Assembly (NCBI GenBank): GCA_964576265.1
Contig: CAZNVB010000270.1
Span: forward strand, 1-64,000
Source: CAZNVB01 sp964576265
GTDB lineage: Bacteria > Acidobacteriota > Aminicenantia > Aminicenantales > UBA8522
Reading direction: 5' to 3'
DNA: 64,000 nt
Part shown: piece by piece, positions 26,951 through 36,286 of the stretch
Numbering within the stretch: position 1 is the first letter of the stretch
Layout: the number at the start of each line of letters is the position of its first letter
The notes under the pieces: model-generated
Database searches by the model: none
What the model was told of the DNA's origin: nothing
The model's input: the letters and a program-made list of their open reading frames with translations, nothing else
Translations under genes and position numbers: made by a program

Positions 26951-27397
26951 TCAAAGGAAAATTTTCTCAGCGCCGCGTACCGTCACCGAACAGCGGGCCT
27001 CGTCGGCCTCGCTCAAATCCACTTCGTAAGCATAGCCGAGCGACTCGAGGACGCACCGATAGAGGACGTCGCAGTGTTCGCAATAATCTCTGTAGGGCTC
27101 GATGTGCTCAAGTTCGAGCAGCCGGACCTTGGAAGGACAGCGGTGCATGATGATCCGGAATTCGCCTGCCGCCTCGTCAAGCTCCATGGTGAAATCGGCG
27201 GCCTCCTCGTTGAGCGACTCCTCCCAATACATCCAGCAGCCGCGAAGGCCGTGGGCGATGACAAGATCACGCAGGTTTGTCAGATAGGTATCAGAGAGGA
27301 AATTCCAGAAATCAACGACCGCTCCCTTTCCGCCTTTTTTCTCCGGAAACTTGAAGAGCTCGCTGTACGCAGGGATGAACTCCGCGCAGGATATCAC
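26951..27397 (-). CDS. Conserved hypothetical protein coupled to the upstream frameshifted gene
   Basis: A 148-residue soluble protein without a recognised family. It contains CPSKVRLLELEHIEPYRDYC and a second Cys pair (CEHCDVLYRC), a pattern that could bind metal. The start is GTG within a GTGA overlap with the preceding gene, and a GAGGAGGGG ribosome site lies immediately before it. The similar size and the Arg-Cys-Pro segments in both genes (RCPSK here, RCPAV there) suggest two related halves acting together. An amino-thiazoline carboxylate hydrolase-like fold is a guess with little support. Confidence 0.55.
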   Translation of the reverse strand: MISCAEFIPAYSELFKFPEKKGGKGAVVDFWNFLSDTYLTNLRDLVIAHGLRGCWMYWEESLNEEAADFTMELDEAAGEFRIIMHRCPSKVRLLELEHIEPYRDYCEHCDVLYRCVLESLGYAYEVDLSEADEARCSVTVRGAEKIFL

Positions 27398-27863
27398 GAC
27401 CCCCTCCTCGAAAAACGGACGACGCTCCGGCCGGTCTCAGAATCATATTCGAGGAGTTCGGCTTGGAACGGCGTGCCCTCGCAGATCGTCTCATTCACGG
27501 TTTTTGTGGTCTCATAAAAAAGCGGCGAAACCGCCAGGCCCATTTTGCGGATGTGCCGGACAGCCGGGCACCGGAGAACCGTAATGATCAGTTTCTCGGC
27601 AGACTCCTCCACTTCGCATTCTGCGCCCTCAGCTCCATAAATCCCGATAAAATGGTCCTTTAGGGCTTTCAGCCCCTTTTGCTGCAACTTCTTGGTCAGG
27701 AGGGAATAATACACCCGAGCAAATTGACGCAGGTAATCTCTGACCGCCCCGGCACCGAAACGAGTCTCGATATAGATCAGGCCTGGTTCAGAGCGCCGTG
27801 GAAATCCGGGTGAAGATAAACGTTGTCTTCCGTCCTCCGCCGCAGGACTTGCTTTGTGTTCAT
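27394..27863 (-). pseudogene. Frameshifted conserved gene upstream of the 26951 gene
   Basis: The ATG at 27863 opens a frame reading MNTKQVLRRRTEDNVYL and HPDFHGALNQ, then a stop at 27776-27778. The -1/+1 shifted frame continues at the same point with GLIYIETRFGAGAVRDYL and runs without interruption to 27394. Restoring one G in CAGGCCTG near 27780-27786 would give a continuous protein of about 156 residues. Without it only a GTG-started fragment (27714-27394, 106 residues) remains. It may be a true disruption or an assembly/sequencing error. The intact coupling to the next gene argues that the locus is or was functional. Confidence 0.6.
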
Positions 27864-27925
27864 GATTTCTCGGCCCTGAGCTTCCGCTTTTCTTAACATA
27901 GCCGGCCTCGCTCCGTCAATTGAGG

Positions 27926-27953
27926 TTGCGGAATTTTTTTCGATTCATATAAT
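27926..27953 (+). promoter_or_regulatory. Promoter for leaderless transcription of the acyltransferase gene
   Basis: TTGCGG at 27926-27931, 16 bases and TATAAT at 27948-27953. The GTG start codon follows six bases later. Confidence 0.6.
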
Positions 27954-27959
27954 CTATCC

Positions 27960-28868
27960 GTGCCCTGTGCGGATAAGGAAATTATCGCCTTGGGCAAACT
28001 TATTAACGCCGAGTTTGTCGGCGCGCTCGGCTTGCCCAGATCCAGCTTTTTCCTCCGCCTGTTCTGGATTCCACTGCGCATTCCGATCTGCCGCTTTGCC
28101 CGCATCGGCTCGACCTTTGACCGGCTGGTCGCTGAAGCGGGTTTTCCCAAGGCCAGCCGATGGGCGCTGACCCATTGGTGCCGCCGCATTACGGCGCGCG
28201 GCCGCGAAAATATCCCGGCCGAGGGTCCCCTCCTGATTGTCACGAACCACCCGGGGACCTACGATGCACTCATCATTTTCTCGCAGCTGGGGCGGCAGGA
28301 CATTTCCTGGATCTCCACCGAGATTCCCTTCCTCGATCATCTTCCGCACGTCCGGAACCACGTCATCTTTGCTTCGAGATCGAATGCCTTCAAGCGCATG
28401 GCCGCCATGCGCAGGGGCATCCGACACTTGCAGGACGGCGGAGCTCTGTTATATATCGGCTCGGGTCAAATAGATCCAGATCCGGCGGTCTATCCGAACG
28501 CGGACGAGCAGATCGAAGAATGGCTTGAAGGGATCGATTTCTTCTTTCGCCATGTGCGCGGACTGCGGCTCATGCCGACGATCGTCAGCGGGGTGGTTTC
28601 ACCCAAATGGGCCCGCAGCCCGATCACCTGGCTGCGCCGGAAAGATGTCGACAAACGCCGCCTGGCCGAGTTCGGCCAGGTCACTCACCAAATGCTTTTT
28701 CCCGGAAAAATGATGTTCACCCCGTCGGTGAGCTTCGGCCGGCCCGTTTCGGCTGAAATCCTGCGCGAAGAGAGCGGCGAAGAGAACATCCTGCCGGCCG
28801 TAATCGCCCGGACAAAAGCGCTCCTGGCGGAACATTGCCGGATCTTCGGCGGGATTTGTGGCGCCTGA
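27960..28868 (+). CDS. PlsC-like lysophospholipid acyltransferase family protein
   Basis: A 302-residue protein with the acyltransferase HX4D motif in TNHPGTYDAL and the surrounding EGPLLIV strand. The third motif is atypical: YIGSGQIDPDP where classical PlsC enzymes have FPEGTR. It may therefore transfer acyl groups to an acceptor other than lysophosphatidate. The GTG at 27960 has no ribosome site but lies six bases after TATAAT. It stands alone, diverging from the frameshifted gene. Confidence 0.75.
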   Translation: MPCADKEIIALGKLINAEFVGALGLPRSSFFLRLFWIPLRIPICRFARIGSTFDRLVAEAGFPKASRWALTHWCRRITARGRENIPAEGPLLIVTNHPGTYDALIIFSQLGRQDISWISTEIPFLDHLPHVRNHVIFASRSNAFKRMAAMRRGIRHLQDGGALLYIGSGQIDPDPAVYPNADEQIEEWLEGIDFFFRHVRGLRLMPTIVSGVVSPKWARSPITWLRRKDVDKRRLAEFGQVTHQMLFPGKMMFTPSVSFGRPVSAEILREESGEENILPAVIARTKALLAEHCRIFGGICGA

Positions 28869-28975
28869 ACATTGGAGAGCGGAAGTCCCATCTCCATCAA
28901 GCACCCGGCTGTCGTCGAATGGTTCAACGGAAATTCCCCAAAGGAGTGAGTGGGAATTCCATTGGCCCGGCTGAG

Positions 28976-29004
28976 TTGACACCCCTCGGCTGATCACATA
29001 TATT
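28976..29004 (+). promoter_or_regulatory. Consensus promoter of the second sialidase-like gene
   Basis: Perfect TTGACA (28976-28981), 17-base spacer, TATATT (28999-29004). The start codon at 29021 is 16 bases after the -10, leaving a leader of about ten bases with no clear ribosome site. Confidence 0.7.
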
Positions 29005-29020
29005 TTCGACGAGCAGAATC

Positions 29021-30157
29021 ATGAAGAATTCGGTGGAGATCGTCGACCAAGGGATCGTTTTTCGGGGCGAACGAGGAAGCGATCACGCAAGCTGCGCTTT
29101 TCCCGGGATCACCGCGCTTCCGGACGGACGCTGGATTTGCGGGTTCCGAGCGGCCCCGACGAAAGCAGGAACATCCGGCCAGCACGCTCTTCTCGCCATC
29201 TCTGATAATGAAGGAAAAACTTGGCCCACGGTCGTCGGTCCATTCGTTCCTCCTTCCGTCGACAGCCGTCCCGGACTCTTCCGTGTCGCATATCCCACAG
29301 CGCTCGGCAGAGACAAGGTGGTCGCGGCCCTCTGCTGGGTCGACCATTCCGACCCCGCATTGCCCTTTTTTAATGAAAAGACCGAAGGCCTGCTCGACAC
29401 GCGAATTTTTCTTTCTTTCTCGAATGATGGCGGCGTCACCTGGTCGGTTCCCCGACTGATCGACACCTTCCCCTTCAAAGTCCCCACTCCCTTGACCGGT
29501 CCGATTCTCGTCTTGCCGAACGGCGGGTGGGCCCTCCAGTTCGAACTCAATAAGCCCTATCACGATCCGGAACCCTGGCGCCATGCTTCTGTGCTCATGT
29601 TTTCCAACGACCGGGGTCGGTCATGGCCGGATCATGTCGTCGTCAGTCACGACCCGACAAACAGGATTTTTTATTGGGATCAGCGACCGGCCGTGCTCGA
29701 TGACGGAACACTGCTGGATGTGTTCTGGACCTATGACCGGGCAGCAGCGAATTATCTGAATATTCACGCCCGCCAATCGACGACCGGCGGGCGAACCTGG
29801 TCTGAATTCTGGGATACGGGCGTCGCCGGCCAGCCGGCACAGCCGGTTTGCCTCCCCGGCGGCCGGATGGCCATGGTTTATGTGGACAGGACCGAAGCGC
29901 CGGCGATCAAGCTTCGACTTAGCGCCGACGGCGGGAAAACATGGCCGGCCGAAACCGAGATGAACCTCTTTCAGCCGGAACTTGCCTCGCAATCGGGAAA
30001 GAAGAGCTCCCTGCAGGAGGCTTGGTCGGAGATGGAGAAGTTCTCTCTCGGCCTTCCGGCGACTGCTCGCCTGCCGAACGGCGATATCCTGGTCGTCTTT
30101 TATGCCGGCCCCGAGCCCGACCTCACCGACATCCGCTGGCTCCGTCTCAAATCGTGA
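29021..30157 (+). CDS. Sialidase-like (BNR/Asp-box) protein, cytosolic
   Basis: A 378-residue propeller with Asp-box-like repeats (SDNEGKTW, SNDGGVTW, SNDRGRSW, SADGGKTW), no signal peptide and the sialidase-superfamily order of blades. It differs from the exported copy at 21993 and shares little sequence beyond the repeats. Cytosolic BNR proteins can act on imported oligosaccharides. A strong promoter lies immediately upstream and the gene is monocistronic, facing the URO-D gene across a 142-base gap. Confidence 0.75.
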   Translation: MKNSVEIVDQGIVFRGERGSDHASCAFPGITALPDGRWICGFRAAPTKAGTSGQHALLAISDNEGKTWPTVVGPFVPPSVDSRPGLFRVAYPTALGRDKVVAALCWVDHSDPALPFFNEKTEGLLDTRIFLSFSNDGGVTWSVPRLIDTFPFKVPTPLTGPILVLPNGGWALQFELNKPYHDPEPWRHASVLMFSNDRGRSWPDHVVVSHDPTNRIFYWDQRPAVLDDGTLLDVFWTYDRAAANYLNIHARQSTTGGRTWSEFWDTGVAGQPAQPVCLPGGRMAMVYVDRTEAPAIKLRLSADGGKTWPAETEMNLFQPELASQSGKKSSLQEAWSEMEKFSLGLPATARLPNGDILVVFYAGPEPDLTDIRWLRLKS

Positions 30158-30299
30158 CGGCCAGCGCTTCCCCGACAGCGATTTTCTGCTCAAAACCTCG
30201 GCCCCTTTTTATTCTCATTCCCCATTTTTCTCGATTCGGCTCGAACGATTCGCAAATTTCTTAAAACCTTTCCCCTTCCATATTTCTGAATCCATCCGG

Positions 30300-31421
30300 C
30301 TAATACCTTCCATATTGCTCTACCAGATCGCGCATGACGAAAATTCGTTCCTCCGCCGCGCCCGGGGGGACCTGGTCGCCGGCGTTGGCGATCAAGCGGG
30401 TACTCCGCTTTTTGAGCTCGAGCCAATCCAGAACGGACTTCTTGAACACTTCAAGGGGAACATCGGGAAGCCAGAGGTTGGGGGGGACTCCGCCCGAGAG
30501 GATAAAGTCGGGTCCCGCCTCGTCCCGACATTCTTCCGGTGTCAAATCGCCAAAGGGCGTTGGAGTCACGGCGTCTGCGCAGTCGGCTCCGGTTTCCCGG
30601 ATCATCTTCAACGCCCCCCGCAGACGGCCGTCGATGTGCACGGCGACGAACTTGCCGGCGGCATGAAGCCGCCGCACAGCTTCCACATAGAACGGCCGGG
30701 ACCAGCGGTTGAAGAAGCTCGGCGGCTGGATATCGCTCGAAAAATTATCGCCCAAGCAGATGACCTCGGCCGGCGATTGAGCCAGAAGGTCGATCAGGTC
30801 GAGGTTGTTTTCGTTGATTTCGTCCACGACTTCTCGGAGGGTCTCGGGCCAGTCGGCAACGGCAAAGAGAGTCCCCTCGACGCCCATCCAATAGTGCATC
30901 AGCTGGCCGACGGCGCTATAGCCGCTCAGGGCATAGACGATGCCCGTTTCGCCGACATAATCGCTCCAGGTGCGGTAATTCTCCCAGAGGGGAGAATAAG
31001 CGCGGGACCGGAGCGCATCGGCCAGGATGCGGAGATCACGCTCATCGCGGACGCCCCATTTTGTGATCGCCCAGGAATAGGACTCTTCATTCCAGATCCG
31101 CTTGCGTTCGATCGCGCCAAGGGGGGTCTTCAGCCGCCAGGTGATCTCAGGGACTCCGTTCTTCAATTCCCTGCTGACCTCGGAGACGACATCGCTCCCA
31201 TACGTCACCGAATAAAACGCGGCCAGGTTGGGCATATAGAATCCGACCCCCGCCTTTTTATGGTAACCGATGAGTTCCGTCTCCGGCTTTTCATAGGCGA
31301 CGGTAAGATCCCAGGGCATCCGGTTTTTATGGTAGAACCAATGGGAAAGGTCGAGCATCATGGGAACGACATCAGGCGTCTCGCCGCGATAGACCGCCAA
31401 GATCCTCTCCCTTAAAGTCAC
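30300..31421 (-). CDS. Uroporphyrinogen decarboxylase-like protein, last gene of the catabolic operon
   Basis: A 373-residue URO-D superfamily protein (RERILAVYRGETPDVVP at the N-terminus, FVAVHIDGRLRGAL and DAVTPTPFGDLTPEE in the later strands, ILSGGVPPNLW near the end). The GTG at 31421 is preferred because GAGGAA lies five bases upstream. A TTG at 31472 would add 17 residues. It lies 114 bases downstream of the amidohydrolase-aminotransferase fusion on the same strand. The family includes corrinoid methyltransferases, so demethylation of a methoxylated substrate is possible but unproven. Confidence 0.75.
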   Translation of the reverse strand: MTLRERILAVYRGETPDVVPMMLDLSHWFYHKNRMPWDLTVAYEKPETELIGYHKKAGVGFYMPNLAAFYSVTYGSDVVSEVSRELKNGVPEITWRLKTPLGAIERKRIWNEESYSWAITKWGVRDERDLRILADALRSRAYSPLWENYRTWSDYVGETGIVYALSGYSAVGQLMHYWMGVEGTLFAVADWPETLREVVDEINENNLDLIDLLAQSPAEVICLGDNFSSDIQPPSFFNRWSRPFYVEAVRRLHAAGKFVAVHIDGRLRGALKMIRETGADCADAVTPTPFGDLTPEECRDEAGPDFILSGGVPPNLWLPDVPLEVFKKSVLDWLELKKRSTRLIANAGDQVPPGAAEERIFVMRDLVEQYGRY

Positions 31422-31535
31422 GACTTCCTCAATTTCTTGGCCCTCGATCTTCTTCGACAGAATCGGCCCCAAAACACGGCGGCGGCTCGTTCGGCGAAAA
31501 AAGGGCCTTTTTCTTTGATCGGTCTTCCTGGTTTT

Positions 31536-33845
31536 TTATAAGAGCCTGGCGAAGCCGGTGTGGCCGGGCGGTCCCTTCAGCCGTTTTTCCACCTCGTTCT
31601 TTTCGAGCGCTTCGGCCATCTCCCCGAAAACGGCGTCGGCGGCGACCTCGAATTTCGCCAGGATATCTTCCGTGTGAGCGAAACTCGGATAGAACTGAAG
31701 GCCGGCCAGAAAGCCTCGCTCGAGCATCAGCTGAGTGTAATAAGTCCGAAGCTCGTTTCCCTTGTCGTGATGGAAACGGAAATGGGCCAGGCAGGGATAG
31801 CCGTCGTCGACGAGAATGGGGAGTCCATACTTCTGACCGTATTTTCGCCAGATATCCATCGCCCGGCGGCCGATTTTCTCGACATGCACCGGGACATTGA
31901 CCCGCCGCATCTTCCGAACCGCAGCCAGGGCCGCCGCTGGCCCGATGCTCTCCGTCCAGTAGGTACTGCTGATGAAGGAGAGATGGGCGCCTTCCATGGC
32001 CGCCGCTCTCCCGATGATCGCCGCCATCGGGTGGCCGTTGCCGAGCGCTTTGGCGAAGACGGCCATGTCCGGAAAAACACCGAACTTGAGGTGCGCTCCC
32101 CCGCCGACCAACCGCCAGCCGATGGTGATTTCGTCGAAGATCACCAGAGCGCCGGCCCGGTGGGCGCGGTCGATGATTTCCTCCAGAAACCCCGGCCTGG
32201 GATCATGGTACCGGCACGGCTCCATGACGACGGCCGCCAGCATTTTGCCGTGACGCTCAATAATCTCCCGGAATTCATCTTCCTGTTCATAACGAAAAGT
32301 CAGAGCCGTTCCCCGGAGCTCCCGGGGAACGCCGAGCGGCTGAAGTCCGGGAAGGAGATGCCCGCGGAGCGCGTCCTCGGTACCGAGGTTGGCGGCCAGG
32401 TACCAGTCATGCCAGCCGCTGTAGCCGCAGATGGCCACGACGGAACGGTCGGTTGTCGCCCGGGCGATGCGCACGGCGACAGCCATCGCCTCTCCGCCCG
32501 ATCGCGCATAGCGGACCTGCTCGGCCCAGGGATGGATTTCAAGAAGAAGTTCAGCCAGGGCGACATCCTCGGGCGGATTCAATTGGCTCATTGAGCCCAG
32601 GTTCAGCCGCCTCTTCACGGCGGCGGTCACATCGGGGTCGCGATAGCCTAAGAGGCAGGAGCCGATCCCGCTTCCCGAAAGATCGAAAAACCGCCGGCCG
32701 TCGAAATCCCAGATCTCGCATCCCCGTGCCTCATGAAAGTAGGCCGGCCACAAACCGGGAGCCTGCATCTCCGGCCGTTTGCTCAGGAGCTGCGTTCCGC
32801 CCGGGATGATCGCTTTCGCCCGTTCGTAAAGCTTCTGGCCTTTCTTCTCGCGCCTCTCGATTCCGAAAAGATTCGCGGCGTTGCTGTAGAAGATATCTTC
32901 GATGTCCGAGCGGTCAAGACCGATCATCTTGGCTCCGTCCCGAAGCGCCCGCAGAGATTCGATGCCCACGAGAATCGGCCGGCAGGCAGGAGTGATTTTT
33001 TCCCAGCGAACGGTCTCGTCGGTCAACCAGAGAAAACCGTCGCCGACCGTGACGGCCTTCCCCCGCGTTTCCGAAATCCAGTAATCGCTTCCCCAGAGGA
33101 GTTTCCGCGGCCCGAATTCCTCCAAGACGGCAACGAGCGCGGCCGGCTCGCAAATGGCGGAGGAATCGAAAAAGACATTTTCCAGCCCGCGCAAGGCGGC
33201 CAGACCCTTAACCGTATTCGGCGCATGAAATCCGCGGCCGGCATGGGCCAGGATGAGCGTTGCGTTCGGATAGCGCTCGCATTTCTCTCGGATTTCACGC
33301 TGGTTCTCAGGCGCGGCCACGGCCAAGGCTTTGACCAGATGAAGGACAATCACCAGACGGCGCTCATCGGCAAGCTTCCAGGCCCACTCGGGAAGGAACC
33401 GGCCGATCGAGGAGGAAAAAGTGGGCTTCTCTGAGCTGAACGTGTGGTAGGGCTTAAATCCGGAGATCACGCCCGAGGCGAGATACTTTTCGGTCTTCTC
33501 ACGAGAATCCTCCGGCCTGATGAGGATGGCTCCGCGGCTCTGGGGGGCGCTCCGGAGCTCGTCGATCAGATAATCATTCGCCGCCTCTGGATTTGAGCGC
33601 GGCTCGCCCAGGAAAAGGCCGCCGACGATTCGGCCGGAGCCGAAAATTCTCTCCTGGCTCTCTCGCCAGGATTCGATCGACCCGTCCGCCGACCGGGCAA
33701 ACTCGCAACCTGGCGGAAATAGGCAGTCTTTGACCCGCCAAAGATGGGCGTGAGCGTCAAAAATCCTGGAAGGAAAAAAGTCCGCGAGTTCGGCAAGAAT
33801 TTCCTGTTCGGCTACTGTCAGCCGAGCCGCATTTCTCTCTGCCAT
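31536..33845 (-). CDS. Amidohydrolase / class-III aminotransferase fusion protein
   Basis: A 769-residue two-domain protein. Residues about 25-325 form an amidohydrolase-2 barrel with all ligands (FDAHAHLW, IVLHLVKAL, LILAHAGRG, LWGSDYW). Residues about 336-769 form a glutamate-1-semialdehyde aminomutase-type PLP domain: IIPGGTQLLSKRP at its start, SGGEAMAVAVRIAR, VIFDEITIGWR and FAKALGNGHPM with the lysine near residue 599. Both halves look catalytically complete and the frame is uninterrupted. The start is ATG 33845; a TTG twelve bases upstream overlaps the -10 box. It sits between a sodium symporter and a URO-D gene. The lactonase or amidase domain may hand its product to the aminotransferase. 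Confidence 0.85.
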   Translation of the reverse strand: MAERNAARLTVAEQEILAELADFFPSRIFDAHAHLWRVKDCLFPPGCEFARSADGSIESWRESQERIFGSGRIVGGLFLGEPRSNPEAANDYLIDELRSAPQSRGAILIRPEDSREKTEKYLASGVISGFKPYHTFSSEKPTFSSSIGRFLPEWAWKLADERRLVIVLHLVKALAVAAPENQREIREKCERYPNATLILAHAGRGFHAPNTVKGLAALRGLENVFFDSSAICEPAALVAVLEEFGPRKLLWGSDYWISETRGKAVTVGDGFLWLTDETVRWEKITPACRPILVGIESLRALRDGAKMIGLDRSDIEDIFYSNAANLFGIERREKKGQKLYERAKAIIPGGTQLLSKRPEMQAPGLWPAYFHEARGCEIWDFDGRRFFDLSGSGIGSCLLGYRDPDVTAAVKRRLNLGSMSQLNPPEDVALAELLLEIHPWAEQVRYARSGGEAMAVAVRIARATTDRSVVAICGYSGWHDWYLAANLGTEDALRGHLLPGLQPLGVPRELRGTALTFRYEQEDEFREIIERHGKMLAAVVMEPCRYHDPRPGFLEEIIDRAHRAGALVIFDEITIGWRLVGGGAHLKFGVFPDMAVFAKALGNGHPMAAIIGRAAAMEGAHLSFISSTYWTESIGPAAALAAVRKMRRVNVPVHVEKIGRRAMDIWRKYGQKYGLPILVDDGYPCLAHFRFHHDKGNELRTYYTQLMLERGFLAGLQFYPSFAHTEDILAKFEVAADAVFGEMAEALEKNEVEKRLKGPPGHTGFARLL

Positions 33846-33856
33846 CGTCTCCGGCA

Positions 33857-33885
33857 ACTATACAAAAAAGTCCGCTTTATCTCAA
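33857..33885 (-). promoter_or_regulatory. Internal promoter before the fusion gene
   Basis: On the minus strand, TTGAGA (33880-33885), 17 bases and TATAGT (33857-33862), overlapping the 3' end of the symporter gene. The ATG is 11 bases past the -10, so a near-leaderless transcript is expected. Confidence 0.5.
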
Positions 33886-35448
33886 GCTTCTTTCCGCCGC
33901 CTGTTTTCTTTTCCCCGTTACCAAACTGAACAGAATCGAGGAGACGACCGAGGTCGCGAGGGAGGCGGGAATGATCCACTGGAAACCGGGACTCGGATGG
34001 CCCGTCAACGGCTGCCAGAAGGCAATGAGGAAGGCGGCGACGAAACCGACGGCAGAGCCGAGAATGGTCCCGAGCGGAGTGGCCCATCGCCAGAAAATCG
34101 CCATAAAGAATAAATTGAAGAGGGGGGCGACAAAAAGCCCGTTGCTGCGGTTCGTCATCTCGATGATATTTCCTGGGACGCGGTTCATCAGCGTGCTCAA
34201 AAAAATCACCACGAGGCCGATGACAACGGTCGCATATCGAGAAGCCCGGACTCCCGCTTTGTTTTCATCGGCCGTCTCCCGTCCGGCCTGGGATTTGCTT
34301 TTTGTTCCCAGGCTTCCGGAATGCTTTTCGGCCTTTTTCCGCCGGCCGATAAAATCCGTTACCACCACCGCGGCGGTGGAGTTCACACCCGACCCGAAAC
34401 TCACCAGGACCGTCGAGATCACTCCGGCCAGCAAAAAACCGGCCGCGCCGTGGGGCAGGATATTGGCGATCAGATGGGGAAAAAGAAAATCCGCATCGCC
34501 GGTGATGCTCCGCCCTTCGGCCGCGAGATGAGGGTTGGCCTGAAAGAAGGCCAGGACGGCGAACCCGACAGCTCCAAGGAAAATCGTCAGGACGGCATCG
34601 GCGATATTGTTCGAGAGAAAAGCCTTTCTCGCCTGGCGAAGATTCCGCGTGGAGATGTACCTCTGGATGGCGATCTGATCCGAGCCGGCGGTGCAAATCC
34701 ACCAGCAGATGGAAGTGATCATCATCCCGATGACGGTGATCCGGACTTGAGGGTCGAAGCTGAAAAGTGTGAACGATTGCCAGTGGGGGGCCCAACGGGT
34801 AGGAATCCAGGCACCGATCCCGCCCATCCGGAAGCTGATGAAGACGAGCGTCAGGACGGCGCCGAAAAAGAGGAGGAAAAACTTGACTACGCCCGTCGCC
34901 ACAGCCGCTTTAAAACCGCCCAGGGCGGAATAGAGCAGGGTCGCCGCCCCAAGAACAAGAACAATGGGCAGAATGGCCCCCTCTCCCCAGTTCATCATCA
35001 CGACGAAGGTTTTGGCTGAAAGGTAGACAATCAGGGCCATCCAGACGATCCTGATCAGGATAAAAAGCACGGAGCCGGTCAGGCGAACTTTTGGGCCGAG
35101 CGGTTTCTCCAGAATCTCATAGGCGCTGGTAATCGGAAGCTTCATGAAGATCGGAATCAGAAAATAGGCGACGAGCAGAAAGACAAACGGCAAAGCCAGG
35201 AGTGAAGCGATGATAAACACCGGACCGTATTTGATCGTCTCGCCGACCACCGCCAAATAAGAGATGAGGCTGACCAAGGTGACGATGATCGAGATGCCCG
35301 AGGCAATGGGGTTTGTTCGCCGTCCGCCGAGCAGAAAATCATCCCGGCTCTTCTGCCGCCTCGAATAGTACCAGCCGATCAGAATGACTATAAAAAAATA
35401 GAGGGCAACGACCAGCCAATCCAGAAATCCGACACCTCGGTGAATCAT
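33877..35448 (-). CDS. Sodium:solute symporter family transporter, operon copy
   Basis: A 523-residue polytopic protein with about 13 helices. It opens with FLDWLVVALYFFIVILIGWYY and has the RRTNPIASGISIIVT and GSDQIAIQRYISTRN segments typical of SSS glycoside/sugar importers (SGLT-like). A TATAAT at 35458-35463 is nine bases before the ATG and no ribosome site is evident. The gene begins 20 bases after the SDR stop. No small accessory protein follows this copy, unlike the one at 8777. Confidence 0.9.
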   Translation of the reverse strand: MIHRGVGFLDWLVVALYFFIVILIGWYYSRRQKSRDDFLLGGRRTNPIASGISIIVTLVSLISYLAVVGETIKYGPVFIIASLLALPFVFLLVAYFLIPIFMKLPITSAYEILEKPLGPKVRLTGSVLFILIRIVWMALIVYLSAKTFVVMMNWGEGAILPIVLVLGAATLLYSALGGFKAAVATGVVKFFLLFFGAVLTLVFISFRMGGIGAWIPTRWAPHWQSFTLFSFDPQVRITVIGMMITSICWWICTAGSDQIAIQRYISTRNLRQARKAFLSNNIADAVLTIFLGAVGFAVLAFFQANPHLAAEGRSITGDADFLFPHLIANILPHGAAGFLLAGVISTVLVSFGSGVNSTAAVVVTDFIGRRKKAEKHSGSLGTKSKSQAGRETADENKAGVRASRYATVVIGLVVIFLSTLMNRVPGNIIEMTNRSNGLFVAPLFNLFFMAIFWRWATPLGTILGSAVGFVAAFLIAFWQPLTGHPSPGFQWIIPASLATSVVSSILFSLVTGKRKQAAERSLR

Positions 35449-35468
35449 CGAGCGGGGATTATATCATA

Positions 35469-36254
35469 TTATTTGGCGGTGTAGCCGCCGTCGACGGGAA
35501 TATTCGCTCCCGTCACATAGGCCGAGCTATCCGAGGCCAGAAAGACAATGACCCCCTTGAGGTCGGTCTCATTGGCCAGTCGGCCGAGGAAAGTCCGTCG
35601 GCTGTAATTCTTGACGAACGCCTCGGGCATTTTGGCGGTCCGGAATCCTCCCGGACTCACGCAGTTGCATCTCACGCCCCGAGCGCCGTAATAGCTGGCG
35701 ATGAAGCGGGTGAAATTGATCATCCCTCCTTTATGGAAAAAATAATCCGGATACCAGGCGTGCATCTCGGTTCCCTCGTAGATCGGCGGATCAGGTCCGA
35801 TCATGCCATGAATCGAGCCGATGTTGATAATCGAGCCGTTCCCCTGTTCGGCCATGACGTCGCCCATGGCGCGAGTGATAACGAAAAGTCCGGTGGCGTT
35901 GACCCGCATGCTCTCGGCGAAGGTCGAGGCATCATCGGCAAAGCCTTTCTTCATCGGCCTCAAAACGGCGTTGTTGACCAAGATATCGATCCTTCCGGTC
36001 CGTTTTAGGATTTCGTCTCGCAGGGCGAGAACCGACTTCTCATCCCCCTGATCGAGATGAAGAGCCGCGACTTCCAAGCCGTTCTCAAACAGCTTGGCGG
36101 CGAAAAGTCGCAGGGCCTGAAGATTCCGCGAGGCCATGAAGGTCCTGGCCCCGGCTTCGGCCAGAGCTTCGACGATCTGGCGACCGTAGAGACCGGCTCC
36201 GCCCGTCACAAGTGCTGTCTTCCCTTTGAGGGAAAACATCTCCAAAATTCCCAT
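35469..36254 (-). CDS. Short-chain dehydrogenase/reductase (SDR)
   Basis: A 261-residue classical SDR. TGGAGLYG forms the nucleotide-binding turn, NNAV replaces the common NNAG, INIGS gives the catalytic Ser, and YFFHK is the YxxxK motif. PVDGGYTAK closes the C-terminus. It likely oxidises a hydroxyl of the imported substrate with NAD(P). It lies in the seven-gene minus-strand unit, 32 bases after the aldolase gene. Confidence 0.9.
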   Translation of the reverse strand: MGILEMFSLKGKTALVTGGAGLYGRQIVEALAEAGARTFMASRNLQALRLFAAKLFENGLEVAALHLDQGDEKSVLALRDEILKRTGRIDILVNNAVLRPMKKGFADDASTFAESMRVNATGLFVITRAMGDVMAEQGNGSIINIGSIHGMIGPDPPIYEGTEMHAWYPDYFFHKGGMINFTRFIASYYGARGVRCNCVSPGGFRTAKMPEAFVKNYSRRTFLGRLANETDLKGVIVFLASDSSAYVTGANIPVDGGYTAK

Positions 36255-36286
36255 GGCGTCTCTCCGTTCAACTCATCCCTTCTCTT

